A stretch of DNA of 42,491 nucleotides from Maribacter polysaccharolyticus. Lineage in GTDB: Bacteria > Bacteroidota > Bacteroidia > Flavobacteriales > Flavobacteriaceae. The DNA lies in assembly GCF_028882255.1 (NCBI RefSeq), contig NZ_JARBUY010000006.1, positions 1 through 42,491 of the forward strand, read 5' to 3'. Each line of letters opens with the position of its first letter. Position 1 is the stretch's first letter. Position numbers and translations under genes: made by a program. The notes under the pieces were generated by a model. That model searched no databases. It was given only the letters and a program-made list of their open reading frames with translations, and was not told where the DNA came from. Of this stretch, positions 32,937-41,400 are shown in pieces.

Positions 32937-34004
32937 ATGGCCCATAACATAAAGCCAGGTGTAGCCACCGGAGATCAAGTTCAGGAAATTTTTAATTATG
33001 CCAAGGAAAAAGGATTTGCCATACCAGGGGTAAACGTTATAGGCTCTGACACGATCAACGGCGTGTTGGAAACCGCTGCAGCTTTAAACGCACCGGTAAT
33101 CGTTCAATTTTCCAACGGTGGTGCCCAGTTCAACGCAGGAAAAGGACTATCCAACGAAAATCAACGTGCTGCCGTTCTCGGTGCAGTAGCCGGAGCAAAA
33201 CACGTACATCAATTGGCCGAAGCTTATGGTGCTACCGTAATTCTTCATACCGATCACTGTGCAAAAAAATTATTGCCTTGGATCGATGGTATGTTGGAAG
33301 CCAGTGAAAAACACTTTGCCGAAACGGGAAAACCATTGTTCAGCTCCCATATGATCGATCTTTCAGAGGAACCTATTGAAGAAAACATCGAAATCTGCAA
33401 AGGGTATCTTGAAAGAATGAGCAAAATGGGAATGACCTTGGAAATAGAACTCGGAATCACCGGAGGTGAAGAAGACGGTGTTGACAATTCGGATGTTGAC
33501 GATTCCAAATTATACACCCAACCAGAGGAAGTGGCCTATGCCTATGAAGAACTTTCCAAAGTAAGTCCAAGATTTACCATTGCGGCCGCTTTTGGTAACG
33601 TACATGGGGTATATAAGCCAGGTAACGTTAAATTGACCCCTAAGATCCTTAAGAATTCCCAGGAATTCATCACCGAAAAATACGGTGTTGAACACAACCA
33701 TATCGATTTCGTATTCCATGGTGGATCGGGATCATCCGTTGAGGAAATCAGGGAAGCCATTGGTTACGGTGTCATTAAAATGAATATCGATACCGATTTA
33801 CAATATGCTTTCTTAGCTGGCGTAAGGGATTACATTCAGGATAAAAAAGATTATCTTCAATCACAGATCGGTAACCCAGAAGGTGCTGATGAGCCCAACA
33901 AGAAATACTATGACCCAAGGGTATGGTTACGTGAAGGAGAAAAGACCTTTGTTGCCCGTTTGAAAAAAGCATTCGAAGATTTAAACAATGTAAATACGCT
34001 TTAA
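32937..34004 (+). CDS. fbaA: Class II fructose-bisphosphate aldolase
   Basis: This 355-residue zinc-dependent aldolase splits fructose 1,6-bisphosphate to dihydroxyacetone phosphate and glyceraldehyde 3-phosphate, or runs in reverse. The zinc site is in VILHTDHCAKKLLPW (Asp106, His107). Other marks are SHMIDLSEEPIEENI, LEIELGITGGEEDGVDN, AFGNVHGVYKPGN and VFHGGSGSS. The length fits the E. coli-type (class IIA) enzyme of about 358 residues. accD follows 18-27 nt later on the same strand, so the two are probably co-transcribed. Confidence 0.97.
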   Translation: MAHNIKPGVATGDQVQEIFNYAKEKGFAIPGVNVIGSDTINGVLETAAALNAPVIVQFSNGGAQFNAGKGLSNENQRAAVLGAVAGAKHVHQLAEAYGATVILHTDHCAKKLLPWIDGMLEASEKHFAETGKPLFSSHMIDLSEEPIEENIEICKGYLERMSKMGMTLEIELGITGGEEDGVDNSDVDDSKLYTQPEEVAYAYEELSKVSPRFTIAAAFGNVHGVYKPGNVKLTPKILKNSQEFITEKYGVEHNHIDFVFHGGSGSSVEEIREAIGYGVIKMNIDTDLQYAFLAGVRDYIQDKKDYLQSQIGNPEGADEPNKKYYDPRVWLREGEKTFVARLKKAFEDLNNVNTL

Positions 34005-34031
34005 AAAGTAGGTTCACCCAATATGGAAGAT

Positions 34032-34892
34032 ATGTCGTTGTGGTTCAAAAGGAAGGAAAAGGGTATTCAGACTGCCACTGATCAGAAAAAGGACACCCCA
34101 AAGGGCTTGTGGTACAAGTCCCCAACAGGTAAGATAGTTGAATCCGAAGAACTGGCCAAGAATTTTTATGTCAGCCCCGAAGATGATTATCATGTCCGTA
34201 TCGGTAGCAAGGAATATTTCGAAATCCTTTTCGACAACAATGAATTTACCGAATTGGATGCCAAATTACATTCAAAAGACCCTTTAAAATTCACGGATAC
34301 CACAAAGTATACCGATCGCTTAAAAGCAGCCCAAAAGAAAACCGGGCTTAAAGATGCAGTCCGTACGGGATATGGCAAGTCCTTGGGAAAGGATGTTGTC
34401 ATCTCTTGTATGGATTTCAGCTTTATCGGCGGTTCTATGGGTAGTGTCGTAGGTGAAAAAATAGCACGGGGGATCGATTATGCCATCAAGAAAAAAGTGC
34501 CTTTTGTCATGATATCCAAGTCAGGAGGGGCCCGAATGATGGAAGCTGCCATATCTTTGATGCAGATGGCGAAAACTTCGGTGAAATTGGCTCAACTGGC
34601 CGAGGCAAAATTGCCTTATATCTCGTTGTGTACCGACCCGACCACAGGGGGTACTACGGCATCCTATGCAATGCTGGGCGATATCAACATTTCCGAACCC
34701 GGTGCGTTGATCGCTTTTGCAGGACCACGGGTGGTCAAGGAAGCTACCGGCCAAGATTTACCTGAAGGATTCCAAACTGCGGAATTTCTACAAGAGCACG
34801 GCTTTTTGGATTTCATTACCCATAGAAGGGATTTAAAGAAAAAAATAAACCTTTATATCGATTTGATCCAGAACAATCCGGTTCGTAAATAA
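34032..34892 (+). CDS. accD: Acetyl-CoA carboxylase carboxyltransferase subunit beta, zinc-ribbon cysteines absent
   Basis: This 286-residue subunit and AccA form the carboxyltransferase that makes malonyl-CoA for fatty acid synthesis. The crotonase core is normal: [53 protein letters not shown] and [20 protein letters not shown]. In E. coli the N-terminus holds a four-cysteine zinc ribbon; here the matching places read YKSPTGK and YVSPEDDYH, so all four cysteines are missing although the flanking residues align. I believe this is shared with other flavobacteria. The ATG at 34032 ([11 protein letters not shown]) fits relatives; ATG at 34023 adds three residues. Confidence 0.95.
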   Translation: MSLWFKRKEKGIQTATDQKKDTPKGLWYKSPTGKIVESEELAKNFYVSPEDDYHVRIGSKEYFEILFDNNEFTELDAKLHSKDPLKFTDTTKYTDRLKAAQKKTGLKDAVRTGYGKSLGKDVVISCMDFSFIGGSMGSVVGEKIARGIDYAIKKKVPFVMISKSGGARMMEAAISLMQMAKTSVKLAQLAEAKLPYISLCTDPTTGGTTASYAMLGDINISEPGALIAFAGPRVVKEATGQDLPEGFQTAEFLQEHGFLDFITHRRDLKKKINLYIDLIQNNPVRK

Positions 34893-34919
34893 AAATCCCT
34901 TTAATACCGAAAATATTAT

Positions 34920-34927
34920 TATCTTTG
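34920..34927 (+). promoter_or_regulatory. -7 element of rpsO
   Basis: TATCTTTG lies 55 nt before the rpsO ATG. The predicted start near 34933 would put a small hairpin (34932-34950) at the very 5' end of the mRNA. Confidence 0.55.
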
Positions 34928-34931
34928 CGCC

Positions 34932-34950
34932 CTGATTGAAAATCAATCGG
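34932..34950 (+). promoter_or_regulatory. Leader hairpin of rpsO
   Basis: CTGATTGA pairs with TCAATCGG (8 bp including one G-U) around a 3-nt A loop in the rpsO leader. S15 regulates its own synthesis through leader structure in several bacteria; whether this hairpin does so is inference. Confidence 0.35.
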
Positions 34951-34982
34951 ATACATAAAAATCATTTAAAAATAATATTGGA

Positions 34983-35252
34983 ATGTATTTAACAAAAGAG
35001 ATTAAAGCCGAGATATTCAAAAAACACGGCGGTAAAGAGGAGAACACCGGTTCTACGGAAGGTCAAATTGCTTTGTTCACACATCGCATCAACCATTTGA
35101 CAGGCCACCTAAAAAGAAACCACAAAGATTATAACACCGAACGTTCATTGGTAAGACTGGTAGGTAAGAGAAGAAGTCTTTTGGATTACTTGAAAAAGAA
35201 AGATATCGTCAAGTATCGTGAACTTATCAAGGAATTAGGTATTAGAAAATAA
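34983..35252 (+). CDS. rpsO: 30S ribosomal protein S15
   Basis: This 89-residue protein binds the central domain of 16S rRNA and helps bridge the subunits. It has the normal S15 length and marks: TGSTEGQIALFTHRINHLTGHL, the HKDYNTERSLVRLVGKRRSLLDYL block and the ending YRELIKELGIRK. It lies before pnp, as in many bacteria, but with its own strong terminator and 218 nt of spacing, so pnp need not be read from the rpsO promoter. Confidence 0.98.
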   Translation: MYLTKEIKAEIFKKHGGKEENTGSTEGQIALFTHRINHLTGHLKRNHKDYNTERSLVRLVGKRRSLLDYLKKKDIVKYRELIKELGIRK

Positions 35253-35258
35253 TTTTTC

Positions 35259-35286
35259 AAGGGGAAGCCAGGCTTCCCCTTTTTTA
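35259..35286 (+). terminator. Terminator of rpsO
   Basis: AAGGGGAAG pairs with CTTCCCCTT around CCAGG (the GCC/GGC edges could also pair), followed by TTTTT. Confidence 0.85.
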
Positions 35287-35437
35287 TATAAAACTGGACA
35301 CGTTTCAGTCTATATCACTTAACCCCCCGAAACAATTTTTGGGGAATACAAAAAGCTGCACACAGTTTTTCATTGGTCACCACACAACACACAACAAAAT
35401 CCGACCAGTAAGATTGGCGGATAGACCATTGTATAAT

Positions 35438-35458
35438 AAACCTGTACGATTCAGGTTT
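35438..35458 (+). promoter_or_regulatory. Hairpin directly before the pnp start
   Basis: AAACCTG pairs with CAGGTTT (7 bp, 7-nt loop TACGATT), ending 12 nt before the pnp ATG at 35471. It would hold the ribosome entry region. The remaining leader (35287-35437) has no TAnnTTTG box. Confidence 0.4.
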
Positions 35459-35470
35459 TAAATCGAATTT

Positions 35471-37693
35471 ATGATTCCAAAAGTATTTAAAGAGGTCATC
35501 GACCTTGGTGACGGCAGGGAAATTTCCATCGAAACCGGAAAATTGGCAAAACAGGCCCATGGTTCTGTTGTTGTCCAGTCAGGAAAATGTATGTTATTAT
35601 GTACCGTTGTTTCCAATTACAAACAATCGGACGTTGATTTTCTACCCTTGACCGTAGATTATCGTGAAAAATTTGCCGCCGCCGGTCGTTATCCAGGCGG
35701 TTTCTTTAAACGGGAGGCAAGGCCCAGTGACGGGGAAGTATTGACCATGAGGTTGGTAGACCGCGTATTGCGCCCACTATTCCCTAAGGATTATCATTCC
35801 GAAACCCAGGTAATGATCCAGTTAATGTCACATGACGAGGAAGTCATGCCAGACGCAATGGCCGGTTTGGCAGCATCCGCCGCCATCCAATTATCCGATT
35901 TCCCATTCGAATGTGCCATTTCAGAAGCCAGGGTAGGTCGTGTGAACGGTGAATTCATCATTAACCCTACAAGGGCTCAATTAGCAGAAAGTGACATTGA
36001 CATGATGATCGGTGCATCTGCCGATTCCGTCATGATGGTCGAAGGTGAAATGGGTGAGATTTCCGAAGAGGAAATGGTCGAGGCCATTAAATTCGCCCAC
36101 GAAGCGATCAAGGTACAGTGTGCCGCACAATTGCGATTGGCTGAAGCATTCGGTAAAAAAGAAGTCCGTGAATATGAGCCGGAACGTGAAGACGAGGAAT
36201 TGGCCAAAAAGATTCATGACATGGCCTATGACAAGGTCTATGAGATTGCGAAAGCCGGTTCATCCAAACACGAAAGAAGCGAAGCGTTCGCAGCAATAAA
36301 AGAAGAAATCAAGGCTTCTTTTTCCGAAGAGGAATTGGAAGACATCGGCGGACTCGTGTCCAAATATTACAGTAAAGCTGAAAAAGCGGCTGTTAGGGAC
36401 CTTACACTTAAAGAAGGATTACGACTTGATGGAAGGAAAACCGACGAGATAAGACCTATTTGGTGCGAGGTGGATTACCTACCTTCAACCCACGGTTCGT
36501 CAATATTCACACGGGGTGAAACCCAAGCTTTGGCTACGGTTACCTTGGGAACTTCAAGAGAGGCGAACCAAATTGACATGCCATCTTTTGAAGGCGAAGA
36601 GACTTTCTACCTTCATTACAATTTCCCTCCTTTCTCAACCGGTGAAGCAAGACCGATCAGAGGTACCTCACGTAGGGAGGTCGGTCATGGTAATTTAGCA
36701 CAACGTGCTTTAAAAGGTATGATTCCTACTGATTGCCCTTATACCGTACGTGTCGTTTCCGAGGTATTGGAATCCAACGGTTCCTCATCCATGGCTACGG
36801 TTTGTGCCGGTACGATGGCGTTAATGGATGCCGGTATCCAAATGAAAAAACCCGTTTCCGGTATTGCGATGGGATTGATTTCCGACAGTGAAACCGGAAA
36901 TTATGCCGTGCTATCCGATATCTTGGGTGATGAGGATCATTTAGGGGATATGGATTTTAAAGTTACAGGTACTGCAGATGGTATTACAGCTTGCCAAATG
37001 GACATTAAGGTAAAGGGATTATCCTATGAAATCCTGGTAAAAGCCCTAAAACAAGCCCAAGCAGGTCGTTTACATATTCTTTCCCTCCTTACCGATGCCA
37101 TTGCTGCCCCTAATGAGGATGTTAAGGCACATGCACCAAAAATGGTGACACGTGTTATTCCTAACGAATTTATCGGCGCATTGATCGGACCCGGAGGTAA
37201 GGTCATTCAAGAACTTCAGAAAGAAACAGGTACAACCATCGTAATCAACGAAGACCCTGTTACCGAAGAAGGTATTGTGGAAATATTGGGAACAAACCAA
37301 AATGGCATTGATGCCGTTTTAGCGAAAATAGATTCATTGATGTTCAAGCCTGAAGTAGGCAGTGTATATGAAGTAAAAGTAATCAAGATGTTGGATTTTG
37401 GTGCTGTTGTTGAATATATGGACGCTCCAGGAAACGAAGTCCTCTTACATGTATCCGAATTAGCTTGGGAACGTACTGAAAATGTCAGTGATGTTGTCAA
37501 CATGGGTGATGTTTTTGATGTGAAATACTTCGGTATCGATCCAAGGACCCGTAAAGATAAAGTCTCTCGAAAAGCCCTTTTACCAAAACCGGAAGGGTTC
37601 GTTGAAAGACCACCACGTAGTAACGACCGTAATCGCGGAAGGGACGATCGTCGTGGAAGGGATAACCGGGACCGTAAACCCAGAAGGGATTAA
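35471..37693 (+). CDS. pnp: Polynucleotide phosphorylase
   Basis: This 740-residue exoribonuclease degrades RNA 3' to 5' using phosphate and can also add tails. Domain order is RNase PH 1 (about 5-220), a helical domain, RNase PH 2 (about 310-540), KH (about 550-610, [20 protein letters not shown]) and S1 (about 620-690, [19 protein letters not shown]). Active-site and structural motifs include [20 protein letters not shown] and [20 protein letters not shown] basic Arg- and Asp-rich tail ends the protein ([17 protein letters not shown]), likely for RNA binding. A long leader with a hairpin before the start may allow self-control, as known in E. coli. Confidence 0.98.
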   Translation: MIPKVFKEVIDLGDGREISIETGKLAKQAHGSVVVQSGKCMLLCTVVSNYKQSDVDFLPLTVDYREKFAAAGRYPGGFFKREARPSDGEVLTMRLVDRVLRPLFPKDYHSETQVMIQLMSHDEEVMPDAMAGLAASAAIQLSDFPFECAISEARVGRVNGEFIINPTRAQLAESDIDMMIGASADSVMMVEGEMGEISEEEMVEAIKFAHEAIKVQCAAQLRLAEAFGKKEVREYEPEREDEELAKKIHDMAYDKVYEIAKAGSSKHERSEAFAAIKEEIKASFSEEELEDIGGLVSKYYSKAEKAAVRDLTLKEGLRLDGRKTDEIRPIWCEVDYLPSTHGSSIFTRGETQALATVTLGTSREANQIDMPSFEGEETFYLHYNFPPFSTGEARPIRGTSRREVGHGNLAQRALKGMIPTDCPYTVRVVSEVLESNGSSSMATVCAGTMALMDAGIQMKKPVSGIAMGLISDSETGNYAVLSDILGDEDHLGDMDFKVTGTADGITACQMDIKVKGLSYEILVKALKQAQAGRLHILSLLTDAIAAPNEDVKAHAPKMVTRVIPNEFIGALIGPGGKVIQELQKETGTTIVINEDPVTEEGIVEILGTNQNGIDAVLAKIDSLMFKPEVGSVYEVKVIKMLDFGAVVEYMDAPGNEVLLHVSELAWERTENVSDVVNMGDVFDVKYFGIDPRTRKDKVSRKALLPKPEGFVERPPRSNDRNRGRDDRRGRDNRDRKPRRD

Positions 37694-37711
37694 TACCCGA
37701 ACAGCTTAAAA

Positions 37712-37747
37712 AAAAGAAGTCCTGGCGCCATCGTCAGGACTTCTTTT
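37712..37747 (+). terminator. Terminator of pnp
   Basis: A 13-bp stem (37712-37724 with 37735-37747, core AGTCCTG/CAGGACT) with a 10-nt loop ends in TTCTTTT. Confidence 0.85.
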
Positions 37748-37843
37748 ATGTCAAATGATTTTTTTACCACCCTTTTGTAACATTTCAGTTTTTTTTACGT
37801 ATAAATATATGCAGTCTATGCAAATTGAACTTAAAAACAGTAG

Positions 37844-38707
37844 ATGAGACAGCTTAAGATTACAAAACAGGTTACCAATAGGGAAACCGCATCTTTGGAC
37901 AAGTACTTGCAAGAAATCGGCAAAGTGGATTTGATTACCGCAGATGAAGAAGTAGAATTGGCACAACGCATCAAGGCAGGCGACCAGATCGCTCTTGAAA
38001 AACTCACAAAGGCCAATCTCCGATTCGTGGTATCGGTCGCCAAGCAGTACCAGAACCAAGGACTTACTCTACCCGATTTGATCAATGAAGGAAACTTAGG
38101 ATTGATCAAAGCGGCACAACGTTTTGACGAAACCCGTGGATTTAAATTCATCTCCTATGCCGTTTGGTGGATTCGTCAATCTATTTTACAAGCACTGGCA
38201 GAACAATCACGTATTGTACGTTTGCCATTGAATAAAATCGGTTCGATCAATAAAATAAACAAAACCTTTGCTTTTTTGGAGCAAGCGCATGAAAGAATGC
38301 CTTCTGCAGAAGAAATTGCCAAGGAATTGGATATGACCGTTGAGGATGTTAAACAATCCTTGAAAAACTCGGGTCGACACGTATCTATGGACGCCCCTTT
38401 GATCGCAGGTGAGGATTCCAACCTATATGATGTACTTCGTAGTGGTGAATCCCCTAACCCTGACAGGGAATTATTGCACGAATCCTTACGCACGGAAATA
38501 GAACGCGCCTTGGAGACCTTGACCCCTAGGGAAGCCGATGTAATTCGTCTTTACTTTGGATTGGCAGGTCAACACTCCATGACCTTGGAAGAAATCGGTG
38601 AGACTTTCGACCTTACAAGGGAAAGGGTTCGCCAAATCAAGGAAAAAGCGATTCGACGCCTAAAGCACACTTCGAGAAGTAAAATCCTAAAAACCTATTT
38701 AGGATAG
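37844..38707 (+). CDS. rpoD: Primary sigma factor RpoD/SigA (short Bacteroidota form)
   Basis: This 287-residue sigma-70 factor directs housekeeping transcription and should recognise the TAnnTTTG boxes found here. It begins with region 1.2 ([20 protein letters not shown]) and lacks region 1.1. Region 2 has [35 protein letters not shown] and [20 protein letters not shown]; region 3 has [14 protein letters not shown]; region 4.2 is the [26 protein letters not shown]. The short form is normal for the phylum. Its own upstream region has TTTG at 37774-37777 and TACGTATA at 37796-37803 after 18 nt, so its promoter departs from the consensus. Confidence 0.96.
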   Translation: MRQLKITKQVTNRETASLDKYLQEIGKVDLITADEEVELAQRIKAGDQIALEKLTKANLRFVVSVAKQYQNQGLTLPDLINEGNLGLIKAAQRFDETRGFKFISYAVWWIRQSILQALAEQSRIVRLPLNKIGSINKINKTFAFLEQAHERMPSAEEIAKELDMTVEDVKQSLKNSGRHVSMDAPLIAGEDSNLYDVLRSGESPNPDRELLHESLRTEIERALETLTPREADVIRLYFGLAGQHSMTLEEIGETFDLTRERVRQIKEKAIRRLKHTSRSKILKTYLG

Positions 38708-38822
38708 GTAGTTACAATATAAGACCTGTTAAATTCCCCTTAAATTGGAAATTTGGCATATATATTGTACTTTTATAGTTAACAACAGTTTATCATGACT
38801 GTTCGTTTTTTGATTGATGAAT
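38708..38822 (+). other. 3' region of rpoD transcript
   Basis: No gene is visible. The AT-rich stretch separates the rpoD stop from the first good terminator, 115 nt downstream, so the rpoD mRNA may have a long 3' tail. Confidence 0.35.
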
Positions 38823-38849
38823 AAACTCCGGCTGATTACCGGAGTTTTT
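38823..38849 (+). terminator. Terminator downstream of rpoD
   Basis: AAACTCCGG pairs with CCGGAGTTT (9 bp, 7-nt loop CTGATTA) followed by TT. Confidence 0.75.
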
Positions 38850-38863
38850 CATTTCACACCTTT

Positions 38864-38946
38864 TCCAAGTCCGACCAAACAACTTGGACGACCCTCCCAA
38901 GATTGGGTAACACATAACACCACCCCAACATATACCCCTGGTGTTA
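38864..38946. repeat. Cluster of three inverted repeats upstream of the peroxiredoxin gene
   Basis: Three dyads follow each other: TCCAAGT (38864-38870) with ACTTGGA (38882-38888); CCCAA (38896-38900) with TTGGG (38903-38907); and TAACACCA (38915-38922) with TGGTGTTA (38939-38946). The rest of the stretch 38850-39045 holds no gene. They could be regulator sites or RNA structure. Confidence 0.45.
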
Positions 38947-38987
38947 AAGAATTTACAAAACACCTTTTGTGTAACAATTGTGGCTTA

Positions 38988-39015
38988 TTGCAACCTCCAA
39001 TGGACCTTATCTTTA
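38988..39015 (+). promoter_or_regulatory. Likely promoter of the peroxiredoxin gene
   Basis: TTG at 38988-38990, 17 nt, then TATCTTTA at 39008-39015, one base off TAnnTTTG. The predicted start is 20-30 nt before the ATG at 39046. Confidence 0.4.
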
Positions 39016-39045
39016 AGTTTAAGTTAAAACCATAAAATAGAAACA

Positions 39046-39756
39046 ATGGAAGAACAAATGGAACAGGTGATCAGCATGCCAAGGATAGGTGATGCCGCCC
39101 CAGCGTTTAAAGCAGTAACTACACAAGGTAATATTGATTTTCCGTCTGATTACAAAGGCAATTGGGTCATCCTTTTTAGCCACCCCGCAGACTTTACCCC
39201 GGTATGCACCTCGGAATTCATGACTTTTGCCACCTTGGAAGAAAAATTCAACAAAGCCAATTGTAAACTGGTCGGACTCTCGATCGATGGTTTATACAGC
39301 CATATCGCATGGCTACGGAACATCAAGGAAAAAATAGAATACAAAGGCATGAAGAATGTCGAGGTCAATTTCCCCTTGATCGAAGACATTACCATGGAAG
39401 TAGCTAAAAAATATGGCATGATCCAACCCAATGAAGATTCCACAAAAGCCGTACGGGCCGTATTCTTCATAGACCCCAAAGGAATCATAAGGACCATCAT
39501 CTATTACCCATTAAGCCTTGGACGTAATTTCGATGAACTTTACAGGGTCATCATTGCCCTACAGGCTGCCGATGAATTCGATATAGCGACACCGGCAGAC
39601 TGGTATCCCGGAGATGACGTGATCATTGGCCCTGCCGGTTCTTGCGGAACGGCCAAAGACCGAATGGAAGATGGGGACATCGACTGTAAGGATTGGTTCT
39701 TTTGCACCAAAAAGTTGGACAAGGAAACGATTTTGAAGAAAGTACTAAAAAATTGA
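39046..39756 (+). CDS. Peroxiredoxin, Prx6/AhpC-TSA type with C-terminal cysteine pair
   Basis: This 236-residue thiol peroxidase reduces H2O2 and organic peroxides. The peroxidatic Cys54 is in ADFTPVCTSE, followed by LVGLSIDGLYSHIAWLRNI. Length and layout match the Prx6-like group. Further cysteines are Cys73, Cys210, Cys224 and Cys230; the last two form CKDWFFC, like the C-terminal cysteines used for resolution in archaeal members, so this may act as a 2-Cys enzyme. Dyads upstream suggest regulation, perhaps by oxidative stress. A terminator follows, so it is likely monocistronic. Confidence 0.93.
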   Translation: MEEQMEQVISMPRIGDAAPAFKAVTTQGNIDFPSDYKGNWVILFSHPADFTPVCTSEFMTFATLEEKFNKANCKLVGLSIDGLYSHIAWLRNIKEKIEYKGMKNVEVNFPLIEDITMEVAKKYGMIQPNEDSTKAVRAVFFIDPKGIIRTIIYYPLSLGRNFDELYRVIIALQAADEFDIATPADWYPGDDVIIGPAGSCGTAKDRMEDGDIDCKDWFFCTKKLDKETILKKVLKN

Positions 39757-39784
39757 CCGCAAAGAACAATCCTCATAAAAGTAG

Positions 39785-39815
39785 AAAAGGCAAGCCACTT
39801 AGTGCTTGCCTTTTT
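39785..39815 (+). terminator. Terminator of the peroxiredoxin gene
   Basis: AAAAGGCAAGC pairs with GCTTGCCTTTT (11 bp, 8-nt loop) and a T-run ends it. Confidence 0.85.
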
Positions 39816-39900
39816 ACTTATACTACCCCAAAATTCCATTTTGGCAACAGTTCCGGCTGGGGTATCCCTCCTTCAATTTTTTATTGAACCGCAAACCACG

Positions 39901-39908
39901 TATTTTTG
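39901..39908 (+). promoter_or_regulatory. -7 element of the VF530-trmL operon
   Basis: TATTTTTG ends 18 nt before the ATG at 39927. A TTG 14 nt upstream of the box is too close for a good -33. Confidence 0.5.
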
Positions 39909-39926
39909 CCATATTACCCTAACACT

Positions 39927-40148
39927 ATGAACAACGAACAACCCAACAACCCCTTACATGGTATAAAGCTAGTGGATATCTTGGAATATCTTACGGAAAA
40001 CCACACCTGGGAAGAGTTGGCCAACCAAGTGAATATCAATTGCTTCAAAAACAATCCTTCCATAAAATCATCACTTAGGTTTTTACGGAAAACCCCTTGG
40101 GCACGTGAAAAAGTAGAACAATTTTATTTACATTCAATTCGAAGATAA
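39927..40148 (+). CDS. VF530 family (DUF2132) small DNA-binding protein
   Basis: This 73-residue protein matches the VF530 family: [29 protein letters not shown] and the invariant-looking [19 protein letters not shown] near the C-terminus. The family has a helical fold proposed to bind double-stranded DNA; its role is unknown. ATG at 39927 is chosen over a TTG at 39906 inside the promoter box. The stop codon is directly followed by the trmL start codon, with no spacer, so translation is probably coupled. Confidence 0.85.
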   Translation: MNNEQPNNPLHGIKLVDILEYLTENHTWEELANQVNINCFKNNPSIKSSLRFLRKTPWAREKVEQFYLHSIRR

Positions 40149-40601
40149 ATGCCCTTGAATATCGTACTCATAGAACCTGAAATCCCCAACAACACAGGCA
40201 ACATCGGACGGCTCGCTTTAGCTTCCGGTTCAAACCTACATCTGGTGAAACCTTTTGGTTTCGAAATCGACGACAAACGTTTAAAAAGGGCGGGGCTTGA
40301 TTATTGGCCCCATATTTCATTATTCATTTATGAAAGTATATCCGATTTCTATTCCATTCATCAAGATAAGAACCTAGTGTACCTTTCCAGTCATGGCAAA
40401 AAGGACTATTGGTCAATTGACTTTACCGATGACATGTTCCTCGTTTTCGGAAAGGAATCCGTTGGCCTTCCGGACAGGATCACCCGGGAAAACACCGACA
40501 AACTTTACAAAATACCCATTTACAGCTCCCATGTAAGGAGCCTTAATTTGGCGAATGCCGTCAGCATAACGGTCTACGAAGGGCTAAAACAACTCCGATA
40601 A
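40149..40601 (+). CDS. trmL: tRNA (cytidine(34)-2'-O)-methyltransferase
   Basis: This 150-residue minimal SPOUT enzyme methylates the wobble ribose of certain leucine tRNAs. Knot motifs are IVLIEPEIPNNTGNIGRLAL at the start, LVFGKESVGLP and the C-terminal VRSLNLANAVSITVYEGL. It consists of the catalytic domain alone, as in TrmL. It starts right after the VF530 stop. Confidence 0.93.
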   Translation: MPLNIVLIEPEIPNNTGNIGRLALASGSNLHLVKPFGFEIDDKRLKRAGLDYWPHISLFIYESISDFYSIHQDKNLVYLSSHGKKDYWSIDFTDDMFLVFGKESVGLPDRITRENTDKLYKIPIYSSHVRSLNLANAVSITVYEGLKQLR

Positions 40602-40708
40602 AACAATCCAATTCAGGATTGCCGAACACAAATCAATGGTAAATCTACTTTAGGTAAATCCCCCTATTTAAGATGGGGCAGTTCTTGTCCTAAACCAAGG
40701 CAAATTGT

Positions 40709-40716
40709 TACTTTTG
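40709..40716 (+). promoter_or_regulatory. -7 element of rpe-ypdA
   Basis: TACTTTTG ends 21 nt before the rpe ATG; a TTG at 40685-40687 stands 21 nt upstream. Confidence 0.45.
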
Positions 40717-40737
40717 CATAAACTTCTTGCAAAAAGT

Positions 40738-41400
40738 ATGATGAACGAAATTAAAATAGCCCCCTCGCTCCTCGCTGCCGATTTCGGCAACTTACAACGC
40801 GATGTTGAAATGGTCAACAATAGTGAAGCCGATTGGCACCATATAGATATTATGGACGGGGTTTTTGTCCCCAATATTTCCTATGGTATGCCCGTTTTGA
40901 AAGCCATACAAAAACATGCCACAAAACCCTTGGATGTTCACTTGATGATCGTTGACCCTGACAGGTACATTAAAACTTTCGCCCAATTGGGAGCAAGCGT
41001 TCTTACGGTGCATTATGAGGCTTGCAACCACCTTCATCGCACCTTGCAAGCCATAAAGGCCGAGGGGATGATGGCAGGGGTTGCCATAAATCCTCATACC
41101 AACATAAGTTTATTGGAAGATACGATCAAAGACATTGACCTGGTCTGTGTCATGAGTGTCAATCCAGGTTTCGGCGGACAGTCTTTCATTGAGAATACCT
41201 ATGAAAAAATAAGGTCGTTAAAAGCCTTGATCCTAGGAAAAAGGGCCAACACCCTTATTGAAATCGATGGAGGCGTTACCTCTAAAAATGCAAAATCATT
41301 GATCAATGCCGGTGCGGACATCCTGGTTGCAGGTAGTTTTGTTTTCAAAAGCGACGATCCAACCCAAACCATTCACGAATTAAAGGAAATTATAAACTAA
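40738..41400 (+). CDS. rpe: Ribulose-phosphate 3-epimerase
   Basis: This TIM-barrel enzyme of 220 residues interconverts ribulose 5-phosphate and xylulose 5-phosphate in the pentose phosphate path. Marks are IAPSLLAADFGNL, WHHIDIMDGVFVPN (metal ligands His and Asp), LDVHLMI, VMSVNPGFGGQSF and IEIDGGV, with the end AGSFVFKS. The start is ATG at 40738 or the next codon at 40741; a TTG at 40705 lies before the promoter box and is rejected. The final A of its stop codon is the first base of the ypdA start codon. Confidence 0.97.
   Translation: MMNEIKIAPSLLAADFGNLQRDVEMVNNSEADWHHIDIMDGVFVPNISYGMPVLKAIQKHATKPLDVHLMIVDPDRYIKTFAQLGASVLTVHYEACNHLHRTLQAIKAEGMMAGVAINPHTNISLLEDTIKDIDLVCVMSVNPGFGGQSFIENTYEKIRSLKALILGKRANTLIEIDGGVTSKNAKSLINAGADILVAGSFVFKSDDPTQTIHELKEIIN

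Noticed and set aside
35414-35437. E. coli-type promoter (TTGGCG and TATAAT) before pnp
   Set aside because: The spacer is only 12 nt and the organism appears to use TAnnTTTG boxes.
38814-39035. 73-codon frame between rpoD and the peroxiredoxin
   Set aside because: It starts at a TTG, runs through a terminator hairpin and the dyad cluster, and has no recognisable domain.
40604-40621. Terminator after trmL (CAATCC/GGATTG)
   Set aside because: The stem is only 6 bp and no T-run follows; read-through or another end is equally likely.
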